Origin: Allacma fusca
Taxonomy: Eukaryota > Arthropoda > Collembola > Symphypleona > Sminthuridae
Direction of reading: 5' to 3'
Length of the DNA: 64,000 nucleotides
Assembly (NCBI GenBank): GCA_947179485.1
Contig: OX359245.1
Coordinates: 30,615,067 to 30,679,066, forward strand
Every line of letters starts with the position of its first letter. Positions within the stretch are counted from its first letter, which is position 1. Of this stretch, positions 12,365 to 23,079 are shown one piece after another. The position numbers were made by a program, and so were the translations under genes. The notes below the pieces were generated by a model. The model was not told the DNA's origin. It saw only the letters and a list, made by a program, of their open reading frames with translations, and did not search any database.

Positions 12365-13810
12365 CTAAATGTCTTTTGAAGTATACGCTTTAGCCAGCGA
12401 GCAAATTTTTGACGCATCCGGTCGACCCCGCCCGTATTGATTATTTTTTTGTGCATTGTCCGTTGAGTTGCATATTACGGAAGGAACGTGACCCTTACAT
12501 CCCTCGAGGATTATCTCATGAACCTGGGACGGTGTCAATCCTGGTCTCACACTTAAAATCAAAGCTCCCATAGCAGCAGCACAAGGAGTGGCCATGCTAG
12601 TCCCACTAAAAACTCCATAAGAAGATGTGGAGGGTATAAAAGATGACAAAATGTTAACACCAGGAGCACACATTTCTGGTTTAATGTTACCTCGAGGACC
12701 CCAACCAAGTCCACTGAAGTCTGCAATAAGGTCATTTATATCTGATGCCCCAATTGAAAACACTCCTGGTTGGTTTCCCGGGGAATCACAGGTTTGACAT
12801 ACCCCGAAATTTGCCGTATTACCAGCTGCAAAAAAAGGGACGATCCGGGCACTCTCCCACATTTGAACCACAGCGTTATAAAATGGCTCGTCATAAAAGT
12901 CCGCCTCCCAACTGTTACTAACTATACGGGGTGCTTTTGAGCAATCCCGATTATTTCCGGTCAAGTCTGACGGACACAATATCCATTGCCCACAAGTGAG
13001 TAAATCGGTATTGAAACAAGTGTCGTCCTCACAACCTCTGCAAGTTATCCATTTAGCTTGAGGCGCATGACCAATCCCACCAGAGCCGCACAACGTTCCC
13101 ATGGTATGCGTACCATGACCACTGGTATCAGTGGGGACGTTTGGGGATGCTCCAGTGGCATCGAACCAATTGTAATTATGGTTTGGGTTAGAGGCCCCGC
13201 CCCGGTATTGGTTTCTAAGCGCCTCGTGGTTCCAAAGAACCCCGGTGTCAATAGTTGCTACTACGATGTACTGGCCCGCACAGCCATTTGCAATCGCATT
13301 GGCTGTCCCTATCTTGTCAAACGCCCAGTTTGCTTGGTTTGTGGTGAGGCCGGATTTGAGCCCTGGTTTGACCTCGAGTGGTTTTTGCTTAAATTCTTTC
13401 TCTCCTTCGATAAATTCTATTTCCGGGTAGTTTCCAACAAGCTCATCCAAAAGGTTTTGGTTTAAATTGTACACGATTATAGCATTGATGATCCACAGTT
13501 GATGGTATTTGATCTTCCGTCCTGATTCCTTCTTCTCCAGATGATCCAGCACCCTCTCTTGGCGGGTATCCGCATTATCCTTCAGCATGGAGTAAATTGT
13601 ATTGAGCCTTGCATCACGAGTGTCAAACGTGAGCTTCCGGAAATCCTCTCGAATCTCTTCCAATTTAGCGTCCCGGAAATGCAGAATGGCGTTCGTGGTT
13701 GCTCCAGAGTGGAGGGTTTTCAATAACTGAGGCTCCAACCTGGCTTGGAGAGTGCTGTAAAACTGGGGAGGTAGAAAAATACAGAGACAAATAGTTGCTA
13801 GATAATACAT
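12365..13810 (-). CDS. Secreted subtilisin-like serine protease (S8), unit A, intact
   Basis: A 481-residue intronless frame. Residues 1-22 form a signal peptide. Residues about 30-140 are the inhibitor-like propeptide (TTNAILHFRDAKLEEIRED, HQLWIINAIIV). Catalytic residues are Asp188 (TIDTG), His232 (GHGTH), Asn331 (AAGN) and Ser405 (SGTSMATP). SIGASDINDLIADFSGLG is the conserved surface segment found in bacillopeptidase F-like enzymes. The predicted role is extracellular proteolysis. It is the only intact member of a three-copy family whose other members (21665-23079 and 55371-57487) are broken. A chemoreceptor gene lies upstream at 15274-16657 on the same strand, and this pair is the duplicated unit. 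Propeptide and fold resemble the enzyme at 8981-10432, but sequence identity is modest. Confidence 0.94.
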   Translation of the reverse strand: MYYLATICLCIFLPPQFYSTLQARLEPQLLKTLHSGATTNAILHFRDAKLEEIREDFRKLTFDTRDARLNTIYSMLKDNADTRQERVLDHLEKKESGRKIKYHQLWIINAIIVYNLNQNLLDELVGNYPEIEFIEGEKEFKQKPLEVKPGLKSGLTTNQANWAFDKIGTANAIANGCAGQYIVVATIDTGVLWNHEALRNQYRGGASNPNHNYNWFDATGASPNVPTDTSGHGTHTMGTLCGSGGIGHAPQAKWITCRGCEDDTCFNTDLLTCGQWILCPSDLTGNNRDCSKAPRIVSNSWEADFYDEPFYNAVVQMWESARIVPFFAAGNTANFGVCQTCDSPGNQPGVFSIGASDINDLIADFSGLGWGPRGNIKPEMCAPGVNILSSFIPSTSSYGVFSGTSMATPCAAAMGALILSVRPGLTPSQVHEIILEGCKGHVPSVICNSTDNAQKNNQYGRGRPDASKICSLAKAYTSKDI

Positions 13811-15273
13811 CGCGAAAAAAAATATGGCAGAGGTTCAATCTAATGTTTTATTGCTTGGGGTTAATTATTTGATTTATTAGTAGAGAGACGAGACAAAATT
13901 AAATACTATTTTATTTGGATAATGAGTATTGCGTCAAGGGATAATTTCAATTTTTACAAAATGTGAATGATACGTGCAATGTGAAAGTCTCCTAATAACT
14001 GAAAATACATTTTTTATGATCTAACCGTATGACATATTCCTTCAGTCATGCATGTTAATCTGTGAAGTGTATTACATAGCATACGCATTGATATTTGCTA
14101 AACGAGGAAAAGATAAAAAATGCAATTTTTATCTCTACTGGCGTTTAAGCATGTGTTTGAAAAGTTACGATATTGTGTATGGATATTCAGTCAGGAAAGA
14201 GAGAAATTGGATGAAGTGAAGTAGCCAACATGTATAAAGCTATGTGCACATATGTCTTTATTACTTGGTCTGAAGTAATTTATGCGTCTTGTAAGCTTGT
14301 AAGCACCCATAGTGTCAAAGAAATTAACGGAGTTACGAGAAAACTCCGCCGGAGATTTTTACGCGGAGTTATTTACGCAGAGAAAACTCCGCGGGAGATG
14401 GCTACGCCCGGCTGGAGATTATTACGCGGAGGTTCTTACGCGGAGAAAATTCCGCCCGAGATTTTTACGCCACGTGAGAGAAATTTACGCGGAGAAAATT
14501 CCTTCAGGGATTATTACGCTGCATTTTATTTAACACCCGGAAAAAACAATTTATCTGCCCAGGTTAATTTTTTCAGTAGAATATTGTGAGACACTTTTTA
14601 ATCCTATTTGACTGCATCATTAATAAAAAGCATTATTATTTATTTCATTCAAATGTTTACTTTATTTACAGTTTTATTGAATTACATTAAACTTAAATCA
14701 AACCTTTACATGATGGATAAACATAGTGCATAAATTGCGCATTTGTGTCCGTAACATTATTGCTAAAAGCAAAAAAGTGCAAAATCATATAGAGGTATAC
14801 ATACTAGGAAACACATCAATAGAATATCTATAGGCGAATACAGGTATACACGTAGATATAAATTGCAAGCAAATTTTCAATAACCGAAACTTCATTTAAA
14901 TAAACAATTCTATTATTTTCTCGAGCTATCGGCTGGAATGCACTTATGATTGAAAAGTATTTAAAATAAAAATTATCAAATTGCACAAAGTATGACCACT
15001 GTTGAACCTTCACATTTATGTAATTATATGTACACATGCGTTTGCTAACGCTTCAGTTGTCTATTTAAATTTCTGGCAATCAGATGAAGTCCTGGCTAAA
15101 ATCTAAAGTCAGCAGACTTCCGGCTGATTAGGTTATGCATCAATTTGTGAAGTTTGACTATTCCGGTAACATGGATGGGCGTAAAAGCAATTTAAAATAT
15201 TAAAACTGCCAATTCGATTTTTGTAACATTATTCGAATATGTGGAGAATTAACAAAAATTCAAATCCTAAACT
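13811..15273. repeat. Duplicated intergenic segment, unit A (matches 23080-24494)
   Basis: This spacer between the unit A subtilase and receptor is collinear with 23080-24494 in unit B. The part near the receptor also matches 58510-58880 in unit C. It begins with the shared subtilase 5' flank (ATATGGCAGAGGTTCAATC) and contains the ACGCGGAG-rich module. Open frames within it arise from that module and are not conserved as proteins. Promoter elements for the subtilase should lie near 13811-13950, but I cannot name one with confidence. Confidence 0.8.
14312..14525 (+). repeat. GC-rich degenerate repeat module with ACGCGGAG hairpins
   Basis: Inside AT-rich DNA this module repeats TTACGCGGAG several times, alternating with near-complementary TCCGC segments, for example GCGGAG...CTCCGC around AAAA. 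Half units read roughly ACGCGGAGAAAATTCCGC then CCGAGATTTTT. The copy at about 23590-23735 in unit B has lost about 70 bp of the array. The module is open in two plus-strand frames, but the frames are not preserved between copies. It may be a transposon end, a foldback element or a cluster of protein-binding sites. Confidence 0.6.
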
Positions 15274-16657
15274 TTATACAATACCGAGTAACAATGAGGC
15301 AATGCCTCTCACGACGAAATCCAGAAAAATTGGTGTCGATTCTCTTTCAATTTGATGAAACGAACCCACTTTCATGGCATTTGGAGTTATTGCTATGATC
15401 CTCTTTTCATACCACGCCATTCTCCTTCTGTCAGTTTTACTGCATCGTAGGAGTAATTGGACTTTTATCGCTTTCATATACTCTTGCATCGAAAACGCGT
15501 TTCCGAAACAAGCAGGGAAAAGGACAGCAGCATACAGGGATACCCCAATTAAGGTTGCACTTACAATTAGACCTGCATTATGAGATAATGCTCTGATGCC
15601 AGCATAACCAGTAGTTATGGACATGATTAGCATTGTGAGTTTAAACATGAATATCATTGATGCTTTCCCCTGATTAAACAGATGAATCATTAGCTGCGTC
15701 TTCACACATCTCGAAATACATTGCTCTAACTGCACTTTCTGAAGAGGAGTTTTCCTGTTTATAGTGTAGGGATTACTAATAAATAAATTTTGCATTATCA
15801 GAGAGCAAAATAAGCAAAAGATATTACAGGAGTAAAAAATTATCATGAATTGTGTCTTACTTCACATGCTCGACTTCCCAGAGTAGGGCGTTTTGTGTGT
15901 TTTCAAGGAATAAAAGGCAGTCTATAAAAAACAGTACACAAACAATCCCGGCCATGTACATCATGATGAACTCATGTAGCAATAGAAGTATACATGCCGC
16001 TGGCGTGAGGAAGAATAGGGGAAGCAGCTGGAAGACATGAAGTTGTGTACAGATGTTGACAAAAAATATTTCAAAAATTGCAAATATAAGCATAACCATG
16101 TATGGATACCAAATTGCGAACTTCTCTCGAACAGTGAATTTCTTCCTAGGTTGGAAAATACGAAAGGATCCTGAAAAGATAGTAACATATGTATTCAGCC
16201 CGGGTTGCTATCGTTGATTGTGCTATTTGTTTTTACCTGCTAATTTGGAATCCCATTTCTCCCCAATAAATGCAGAATTAAAAATTCTTACTGTAATACT
16301 GGAATTTCGAAAAAAAGAATAAAATTGAATGAATACGGCATATGCAAATATCGTCGTACACAAAGAATGAAGTGCAAAATCATACGCTGACGATGTCTCA
16401 CTATAAAAGTATATTTTTAAAATCAAGTAGTACAAGCTAAGGCAGAGTCGTAAAACCTCATATAGGAACATGCAAATGAAAATGACTTCACGACGTTTAG
16501 TTCCTACTCGCATTGTTACCCGTTCTCCATCCCTCAAACAGAGTTCAAAAGGGATCAAATAGCATTTTGACGCTAGCTCAACCAAATACAGATAAAATTT
16601 CACATCTACGGGACAAAGCATGTTGTGGGTAAATTGATTTTGTTTTTGAGCGGACAA
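15274..16657 (-). CDS. Gustatory-type seven-transmembrane chemoreceptor, unit A, three exons
   Basis: Exons are 16237-16657, 15861-16170 and 15274-15775; the joined length is 1233 nt and encodes 410 residues with no internal stop. Splice sites are GT-AG with consistent phases (1, then 2). The protein has about seven hydrophobic segments, a long basic loop (LLLRCSKTDRRR) and a C-terminal block MKVGSFHQIERES followed by a last helix. This is the usual design of insect gustatory/odorant receptor proteins: inverted-topology ligand-gated channels in sensory neurons. Length is typical. The start is the first Met of exon 1. The copy at 58881-60259 is closely related (exon 1 differs at only a handful of residues) and a broken copy lies at 54403-55034. 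The ligand is unknown. It could belong to a lineage-specific branch outside named insect clades. Confidence 0.85.
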
Positions 16658-17310
16658 ATATTACGATAACCAAGACCAAGAAATTGTTTTAAAAAACTCT
16701 AGCACTTTTTATTTGAACAGAAGTTTATTCAAAGAGAGCAAATGTGTAATGCACAGCTTGGTGTTCTCAAATTCGGTGTATTATTTAACTCTTGCGATTA
16801 TACGTATATGCTGGAACTGATTGTTTACAATGGAACGACCCGGAAAATTTTCATTTCCGCAATATGTATTTAATTGAGTTAAACACTTGTATCCGCGTTG
16901 AAATAAATGAAAATGGTTTTAGCATTTCCTTATCAGCCCATCATATCTCCTTTAACCAAAGGTGGGCAAAATATTTACGTATCATACATCCTAGCCAGCA
17001 CTCGGAAGTACAGCTTTTCCCACTCCGCAACCTAACCTACACATAGTACTTACAAAAGGGTTTCATTTGGCTACCAGCGTCTTACATATTGCCCTTCTGG
17101 CTTATTTGTAGAACGTACCTCTAGGTAATGCGCCAATCGATGCTTAAAAGTGTTTGCAACCTTAAATGGCCTATGTTGCTCAAAGTAGCACTCTTTAAAA
17201 GCTCCATAGTACAGGGCTATATTTGTCGTTCATCAAATTAAAAAAAATTACATAAATATTATATTTTTCAAAATTTGTTAGGCTGACTTCAACCAAATAC
17301 TAACTCAGTC
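16658..17310. repeat. Duplicated 5' flank of unit A receptor (matches 60260-60945)
   Basis: The sequence upstream of the receptor start is collinear with the flank of the unit C receptor, including CGGAAAATTTTCATTTCCGC, CCTAGCCAGCACTCGGAAGT and CATTTGGCTACCAGCGTC. Promoter elements of both receptors should lie within it. It ends in the dispersed motif GGCTGACTTCAACCAAATAC. A plus-strand open frame at 16792-17046 is not preserved in the other copy, which has indels, so I do not call it a gene. Confidence 0.75.
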
Positions 17311-18237
17311 TTAACACAGTATCGGAACAAGGATTTCCAGTGGGTTTTGAGTCTTCGTGCAACCACTGCAACCCGATGTTAATACGTTTATTTTACTGCG
17401 TTGAGGCGACATTATAAAGAGATACTTTAGAATAGACCACCTGTCGTCGAAGAAAAATGGAGTCATAGTTGGAGAGGAATTAGATAAGGTTCCAACAACC
17501 AATAGGGTTCCAGCAGAGACGAAAATAGATTTATTGCCGGAGGTAACAAACCAGGTGCAGCCAGGAATGTCAGAAGTTATTCCTGAATTGCCACCGTTAC
17601 CCAAAGTGACTCAGGAATGTGGAGTCAGGACGATCGGGGCAGCTGGGAAATGCCAGCACGATCAAAACGTTAGGGTGAAGATGGCTGACGACTTGGTGCA
17701 AGAACGTCAAGCACATGAGCAGCCAATCCCAGAGCAGGTAGCCGAAAGAGAAGAAAATCCCACTAATCAAAGACGAGGAACCTGGAATGGACTCAAGGAG
17801 ACGCGAACGATTTGGAAAAGGAGACAATGAGTTGGATCGAGACCGAAGGAGAACAGAAGTATTATAGTTTAAAAGCAAATGAGTTGCGATTTTCCACAAA
17901 ATATTCCTTATGTAATAAAGTGACCTAGTGGATAATTATTACAACTGTTAAAGATCCTATCATCCTAAAATTATTATCCAAAACGATCAAATTCTAATGT
18001 TAGGGTTGGTTCTCCACCATCAAGAGCTTTCGGAGGTGGGACCGTGTTGGATTCCTTTAAATCAACGACACCACCCTTAAAATGTGTACATAAATTTATC
18101 TGCAGATGGAAAAATATCTTATGTTGAAGACAATTTTGTTAATGAACCAAAAAATTACGCAATTTCTGTAATCCACCTGAACTGCTGTGAGATCTTCTGG
18201 GCACAAAAGTGTGAACCCCTTCTAGGCTCAATAATAC
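17311..18237 (+). mobile_element. Possible LTR-retrotransposon remnant
   Basis: This stretch is present in unit A but replaced by unrelated sequence in unit C (60946-61261), so it is an insertion. It contains a plus-strand open segment (about 17450-17830) with a proline- and charge-rich product that could be the tail of a polyprotein. Near 18035 a purine-rich run GGAGGTGGGA is followed by TGTTGG, the arrangement of a polypurine tract and LTR start in Gypsy or BEL/Pao elements. No catalytic motif survives, so the class is uncertain. Confidence 0.3.
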
Positions 18238-18705
18238 CCACTACTGCATCCATCCCTAGGATCACAGCACAATATTATAATAACTGTGATCGTTTCGTCA
18301 ATGTTTTAAATTCAATTTAATTCTACTACTGATGTTAATAATGTGAATCATTAAAGATAATTTTGAAAGTTCGTAATGGCCTGTCTCTGAAGTGTTTTTA
18401 AATTTTACTTTACGTCAGATAATTAATTTTAAGCTGTTTTTCATGTGTGTATGTATGTATATTGATTTATTTATTGTAATATACGATTCATGGGCTTAGT
18501 AATACGCGGTATTGTCTTCATCCCTAAGAGCACTATATAAATTCAGTATTTGTGAGAATTTTGTGAATAGTTGTGATCGTGAATTGGAATGTTTTGATTC
18601 GATTTAATTTTACTACTGAGGTTAAGAGTGGTCAATATTTACGCATTTAAGGGAAACAGGTGCTGCATTGATGACAATTTTTGACGTTGCTAAAGCTACA
18701 TATAC
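18238..18705. repeat. Duplicated segment, matches 61262-61728
   Basis: This block is collinear with 61262-61728 and shares ACAATATTATAATAACTGTG, a TATATAAATTCAGTATTTGT box and TAAGCTGTTTTTCAT. It marks the end of the roughly 7.7-kb duplicated unit in A and C. The TATATAAA box and terminal position are also compatible with an LTR promoter, but I cannot find matching LTR ends. Confidence 0.75.
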
Positions 18706-18714
18706 AATTATTTG

Positions 18715-19950
18715 AAACCCGACGCTGGACACTGTCTTGACATCCATGACAGTTTAATTATATAATTCTCACATTTTTATGCTTCCCAGCACCTTTTGAA
18801 GATTTGATAGTGTTCAGGCTGCATTCGCCTAAACTACATTTGCATTTTCTGGCTGGAGTCCAGCTCCCGCGGTTTGACTCATTTACGTATTCTTTACGCT
18901 TGCATTTGTTTTAATGTCAACTTTGGGTAGCTGACCTGGGTCTTCTGAACACAAATACCAATGTCAGTACCTTTTCCTTACGTTTTGTAAAATACCTGGA
19001 GATTATTCTAATCATTTTTTCTGCTAACCCTACAATCTAATGAGTGAGTTGAAACACCAGTCAAGCTCAACTCTTTATATACAATTATGTTTGTATCTCA
19101 TGTATGTATGTACTAATGTTATATGCAATACCTCATATGTATTTAACCTAGTTTAAGCGCCAAGTGCATACAAATCTTGGTCAATTTCATTCATTTATTC
19201 CAACATACAAACTTATTACTTGCAATATTTCAATTGATATATTTACATTTTTCAAAATACAAGGCTCTACTCCAATAATTGCAAAAATATACAGACATTT
19301 GTTAAACTTATAAATAAGCTAATGAAATAAATCCCAATGAAGTTTACGTCTGTTTTAAAAATGTTGACAAACTGACAACACAACGGTCAGATCTGCTCTA
19401 AACAAATAGCACTATCAGAATTTTGTCATTTTTCAAGACTTCGTAACATTCGTTCCTGGGAATGAATATCTCATAATCTTTATACTACCGTTAAACGCTA
19501 ATGCTCACAACTCTTCAACTTAATAACTTTTAAAATATCCTCTAGGAATTTTCATAACATTTTCTACATATCAACGGAAAATATTTGTAGTCTTCAAAAA
19601 CGTTTGTAAAGGAATGCATTGATTTAGATTAAAATCTCTTAACTTTTCATATTTTGACTAAAGCCGGTTTGGTTTGCAGCCCCGTTGATTGAAAATTGAC
19701 TAAGATCTATTTAACGTTTAGAAAACCTGCTCCAGAATTTGCAACAGACTTGAAGAATCAAAGATTTCTTGATTTATTCCCTTGAGAGACGGTTCAAGGT
19801 TTTGACTACCTTGATGGAGCGTTAGCCCGATATCACAATTTAGTTTGGTTCAAGTGCTAACTCACTCAGATGAGCATATAGAAGTGTGAATGTAATATAC
19901 GTACAAAAATGAGCACAAGCTCGCTTGATTAAAGGCTTGAGATGAAAAAT
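18715..19950. repeat. Triplicated noncoding block, copy 2 (diverged)
   Basis: This is homologous to 10975-12150 but older: many substitutions and small indels, and an unrelated insertion of about 350 bp at roughly 18820-19165. It begins GAAACCCGACGCTGGACACTG, matching GAGACCCAACACTGGACACTG at 10984. It joins copy 3 directly near 19950. No gene. Confidence 0.8.
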
Positions 19951-19956
19951 TGAGTG

Positions 19957-21075
19957 AATTTGATAGAATTTATTGGCGCTAATAGTTTTGTTGCAAAAGC
20001 GATTGATTGTAAAGGACGCATTTCTTTTTGCGGACGCGTATGTAACGATTGTGTAATGGGAAGTATTTGTTAAAAAAATTGCGTTTGCAAAAACTCTTTT
20101 TCGTACTGTCTACTATTCGGCAATAATCAATCACAGACTTGTTTACTGATAAAAAAAATAGATTACGTAACTGATATCATCCGGAGTGAAACATTTAACT
20201 ATATATGCGGTACTGATAACTTGCATGCAAATCTCCGTCAATTTCATTCATTTATTCCGACATACAAACGTATTACAAGCAATATTTCAATTTATATATT
20301 TACATTTTGCAAAATACAAGACTCCACTCCAATAATTACAAAAATATATAGACAGTTGTTAAACTTGTAAATAAGCTAATGAAATAAATCCCAATGAAAT
20401 TTACCTCTGTTTTAAAAATGTTAACAAATTGACAGCTCAACGGTCAGATCTGCTCTAAACAAATGGCACGGTCAGAATTATATCATTTTCCAAAAATTCG
20501 TTACAGTCGTTCCTGGGAATGAATATCTCATAATCTTTTGCTACTACCGTTAAACGCTAATGCCCACGACTCTTCAACTTAATAAATTTTGAAATATCCT
20601 CCTGGAATGTTCATACAATTTTCTACAAATCAAAAGAAAACATTTGTATTCTTCGAAAACGTTTGTAAAGGAATGCATAGGTTTAGATTAGAATCTCTAA
20701 ACTTTTGTGAATTTGGCTCAAGCCGGTTTACAGCCCCGTTGATTGAAAATTGACTAAGATCTATTTAACGTTTAAAAAACCTGCTCAAGGATTTGCAAAA
20801 ATCTTGAAGAATCAAATACTTCTTGATTTATTCCTTTGAGAAACGGTTCAAGGTTTTGACTACCTTGATGGCGCGTTAGCCTGATATCACAATTTAGTTT
20901 TGCTCAAGTGCTAACTCACTCATATGAGCATATATGTAGAAGCATGAATTTAATATACTTTCAAACATGAGCACAAACTCGCTTGATTGAAGGCTTGAGA
21001 TGAAAAATGTGACGTTACATGGGAAATGATTAGTATAGGCCTGTAATGCTACAAATAATTCTCACTTTTTATTAT
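19957..21075. repeat. Triplicated noncoding block, copy 3 (near-identical to copy 1)
   Basis: Compared with 11075-12195 this copy differs at only scattered bases over about 1.1 kb, so it is the youngest duplication in the window. It lies immediately downstream of the unit B subtilase pseudogene, the same position that copy 1 has relative to unit A. The junction with copy 2 near 19950 marks the breakpoint of an unequal exchange or local duplication. Confidence 0.85.
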
Positions 21076-21079
21076 TTCA

Positions 21080-21520
21080 GCGTCGCTATATATAATTATA
21101 TAATAATAATATATATAATAAAAATATATATAATGTAAGGTATAAATACATAGTTGTAAGAAGTGTAGTTGTAAGAAGTGATTTTAGTCATGTAATAAAA
21201 TTGTTATTAGCTGCGTCTAGAGCAGAGTAAAGAATCCCTGACGAGGGACTTCTCACGCTCCACTTTTGGACGCGTCTCATCTCATGAAATGATGTAATGA
21301 GGTATGAATCACACATGACAGTGTTAAAGTGTGTGCAAATCTTATTTGAGAACTTCAGTCTTAGACTGAGAGTTATTCCTTTCTGTTTGATTTTTAGAAT
21401 CCTCTGAGATTCCCCATTTGTTCTATTTTAAGCTTCTGAAGTTATTGTTGAAGTACTTATCATTTCGTTTTCAGTTTCATTTTGAATAAATAATCAGTCT
21501 TCGGGTTATCTTATTTCAAC
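21080..21520. mobile_element. Insertion resembling a solo LTR
   Basis: Units A and C read straight from the TTATTTCAGCG motif to ATTTCAACA at this place; unit B has about 440 bp in between. The insert begins with an AT dinucleotide run and includes AATCCCTGACGAGGGACTTC, TCTCACGC and a terminal GAATAAATAATCAG followed by CGGGTTAT. The same order (ATCCTGACGTAGGATTTTCTC, TCTCACGCCCC, AATAAATAACCAG, CGGGTTAT) occurs at 58215-58490, so both belong to one repeat family. The AATAAA near the end and absence of a gene suggest solo LTRs, but paired LTR ends were not established. Confidence 0.45.
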
Positions 21521-21664
21521 AAAATGGTATTTATTGCAACATGAGCTACACAAAACATCATTTAATAGTGACTAGCCTGATTTACATACAGGTATTATTG
21601 AAACTAAGTTAACAAATACCATCAGAAAATCAAGAATCCGGGTGGAAATTAATTACATCACGTT

Positions 21665-23079
21665 CTAAATGACTCTTCTTGAAGCATAGGATTTAACCAG
21701 CGAGCAAATTTTTGAAGCATCCGGTCGACACCACCCATATTGATTATTTTGTTGAGCATTGGAGAGTTGCATATTACGGAAGGGACGTGACCCTTACATC
21801 ACTCGAGAATTATCTCATAAACCTGGGACGGTGACAACCCCGGTCTCACACTTAAAATCAAAGCTCCCATAGCAGCAGCACAAGGAGTGGCCATGCTAGT
21901 CCCACTAAAAACTCCATAAGAAGATGTGGAGGGTATAAAAGATGACAAAATTTTAACACCAGGAGCACACATTTCTGGTTTAATGTTACCCCGAGGACCC
22001 CAACCAAGTCCACTGAAGTCTGCAATAAGGTCATTTATATCTGATGCCCCAATTGAAAACACTCCTGGTTGGTTTCCCGGGGAATCACAGGTTTGACATA
22101 AGCCGAAATTTGCCGTATTACCAACTGCAAAGAATGGGACGATCCCGGCACTCTCCCACATTTGAACCACACCGTTATAAAATGGCTGGTCATAAAAGTC
22201 CCCCTCCCAACTATTACTAACTACACGGGGTGCTTTTGAGCAATCCCGATTATTTCCGGTCAAGTCTGACGGACACAATATCCATTGCCCACAAGTGAGT
22301 AAATCGGTATTGAAACAAGTGTCGTCCTCACAACCTCTGCAAGTTATCCATTTAGCCTGAGGCGCATGACCAATCCCACCAGAGCCGCACAACGTACCCA
22401 TGGTATGTGTGCCATGACCACTGGTATCCGCAGGGACGTTTGGGGATGCTCCAGTGGCATCGGTTTTATTGTCGTATTGGTTTCTAAGCGCCTCGTGGTT
22501 CCACAGAACCCCAGTGTCAAGAGTTGCTACAACGATGTACTGGCCCGCACAACCGTTTGCAATCGCACTGGCTGTCCCTATCTTGTCAAACGCCCAGTTT
22601 GCTTGGTTTGGGGTGAGGTCGGATTTGAGTCCTGGTTTGATCTCAAGTGGTTTTTGCCTAAATACTTTCTCTCCTTCGATAAATTCTATTTCCGGTTAGT
22701 TTCCAACAAGCTCATTTAAAAGGTCTTGGTTTAAATTGTACACGATTATAGCATTAATGATCCACAGTTGATGGTATTTGATCTTCTGTCCTGATTCTTT
22801 CTTCTCCAGATGATCCAACACCCTGTCTTGGCGGGTATCCGCATTATTCTTCAACATGGAGTAAATTGTATATAGCCTAGCTTCACGAGTGTCAAACGTG
22901 AGCTTCCGGAAATCCTCTCGAATTTCTTCCAATTTAGCGTCCCGGAAATGCAGAATGGCGTTCGTGGTTGCTCCAGAGTGGAGGGTTTTCAATAACTGAG
23001 GCTCCAACCTGGCTTGGAGAGTGCTGTAAAACTGGGGAAGTAGAAAAATACAGAGACAAATAGTTGCTAGATAATACAT
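21665..23079 (-). pseudogene. Subtilase pseudogene, unit B
   Basis: This is a close copy of the unit A subtilase. Signal peptide, propeptide, HGTH and GTSMATP segments are still readable. It is broken by at least two nonsense changes: TAC to TAA at the codon after Asn127 (near 22693) and GGA to TGA near 21796. A frameshifting deletion removes about six bases plus register in the C-terminal region near 21755. There is also an in-frame replacement of 42 bp by 12 bp near 22470, removing the loop just after the catalytic Asp region. High similarity to unit A elsewhere indicates recent inactivation. Confidence 0.93.

Noticed and set aside
13045-13465. Plus-strand open frames over the subtilases
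   Set aside because: They are antisense shadows of the protease coding sequence and recur wherever a subtilase copy lies.
8981-13810. Bacterial contamination as the source of the intronless subtilases
   Set aside because: They share contiguous sequence and duplicated flanks with spliced arthropod receptor genes and host transposons.
15374-15583. Plus-strand frame over the receptor's third exon
   Set aside because: Antisense shadow; the same shadow appears in each receptor copy.
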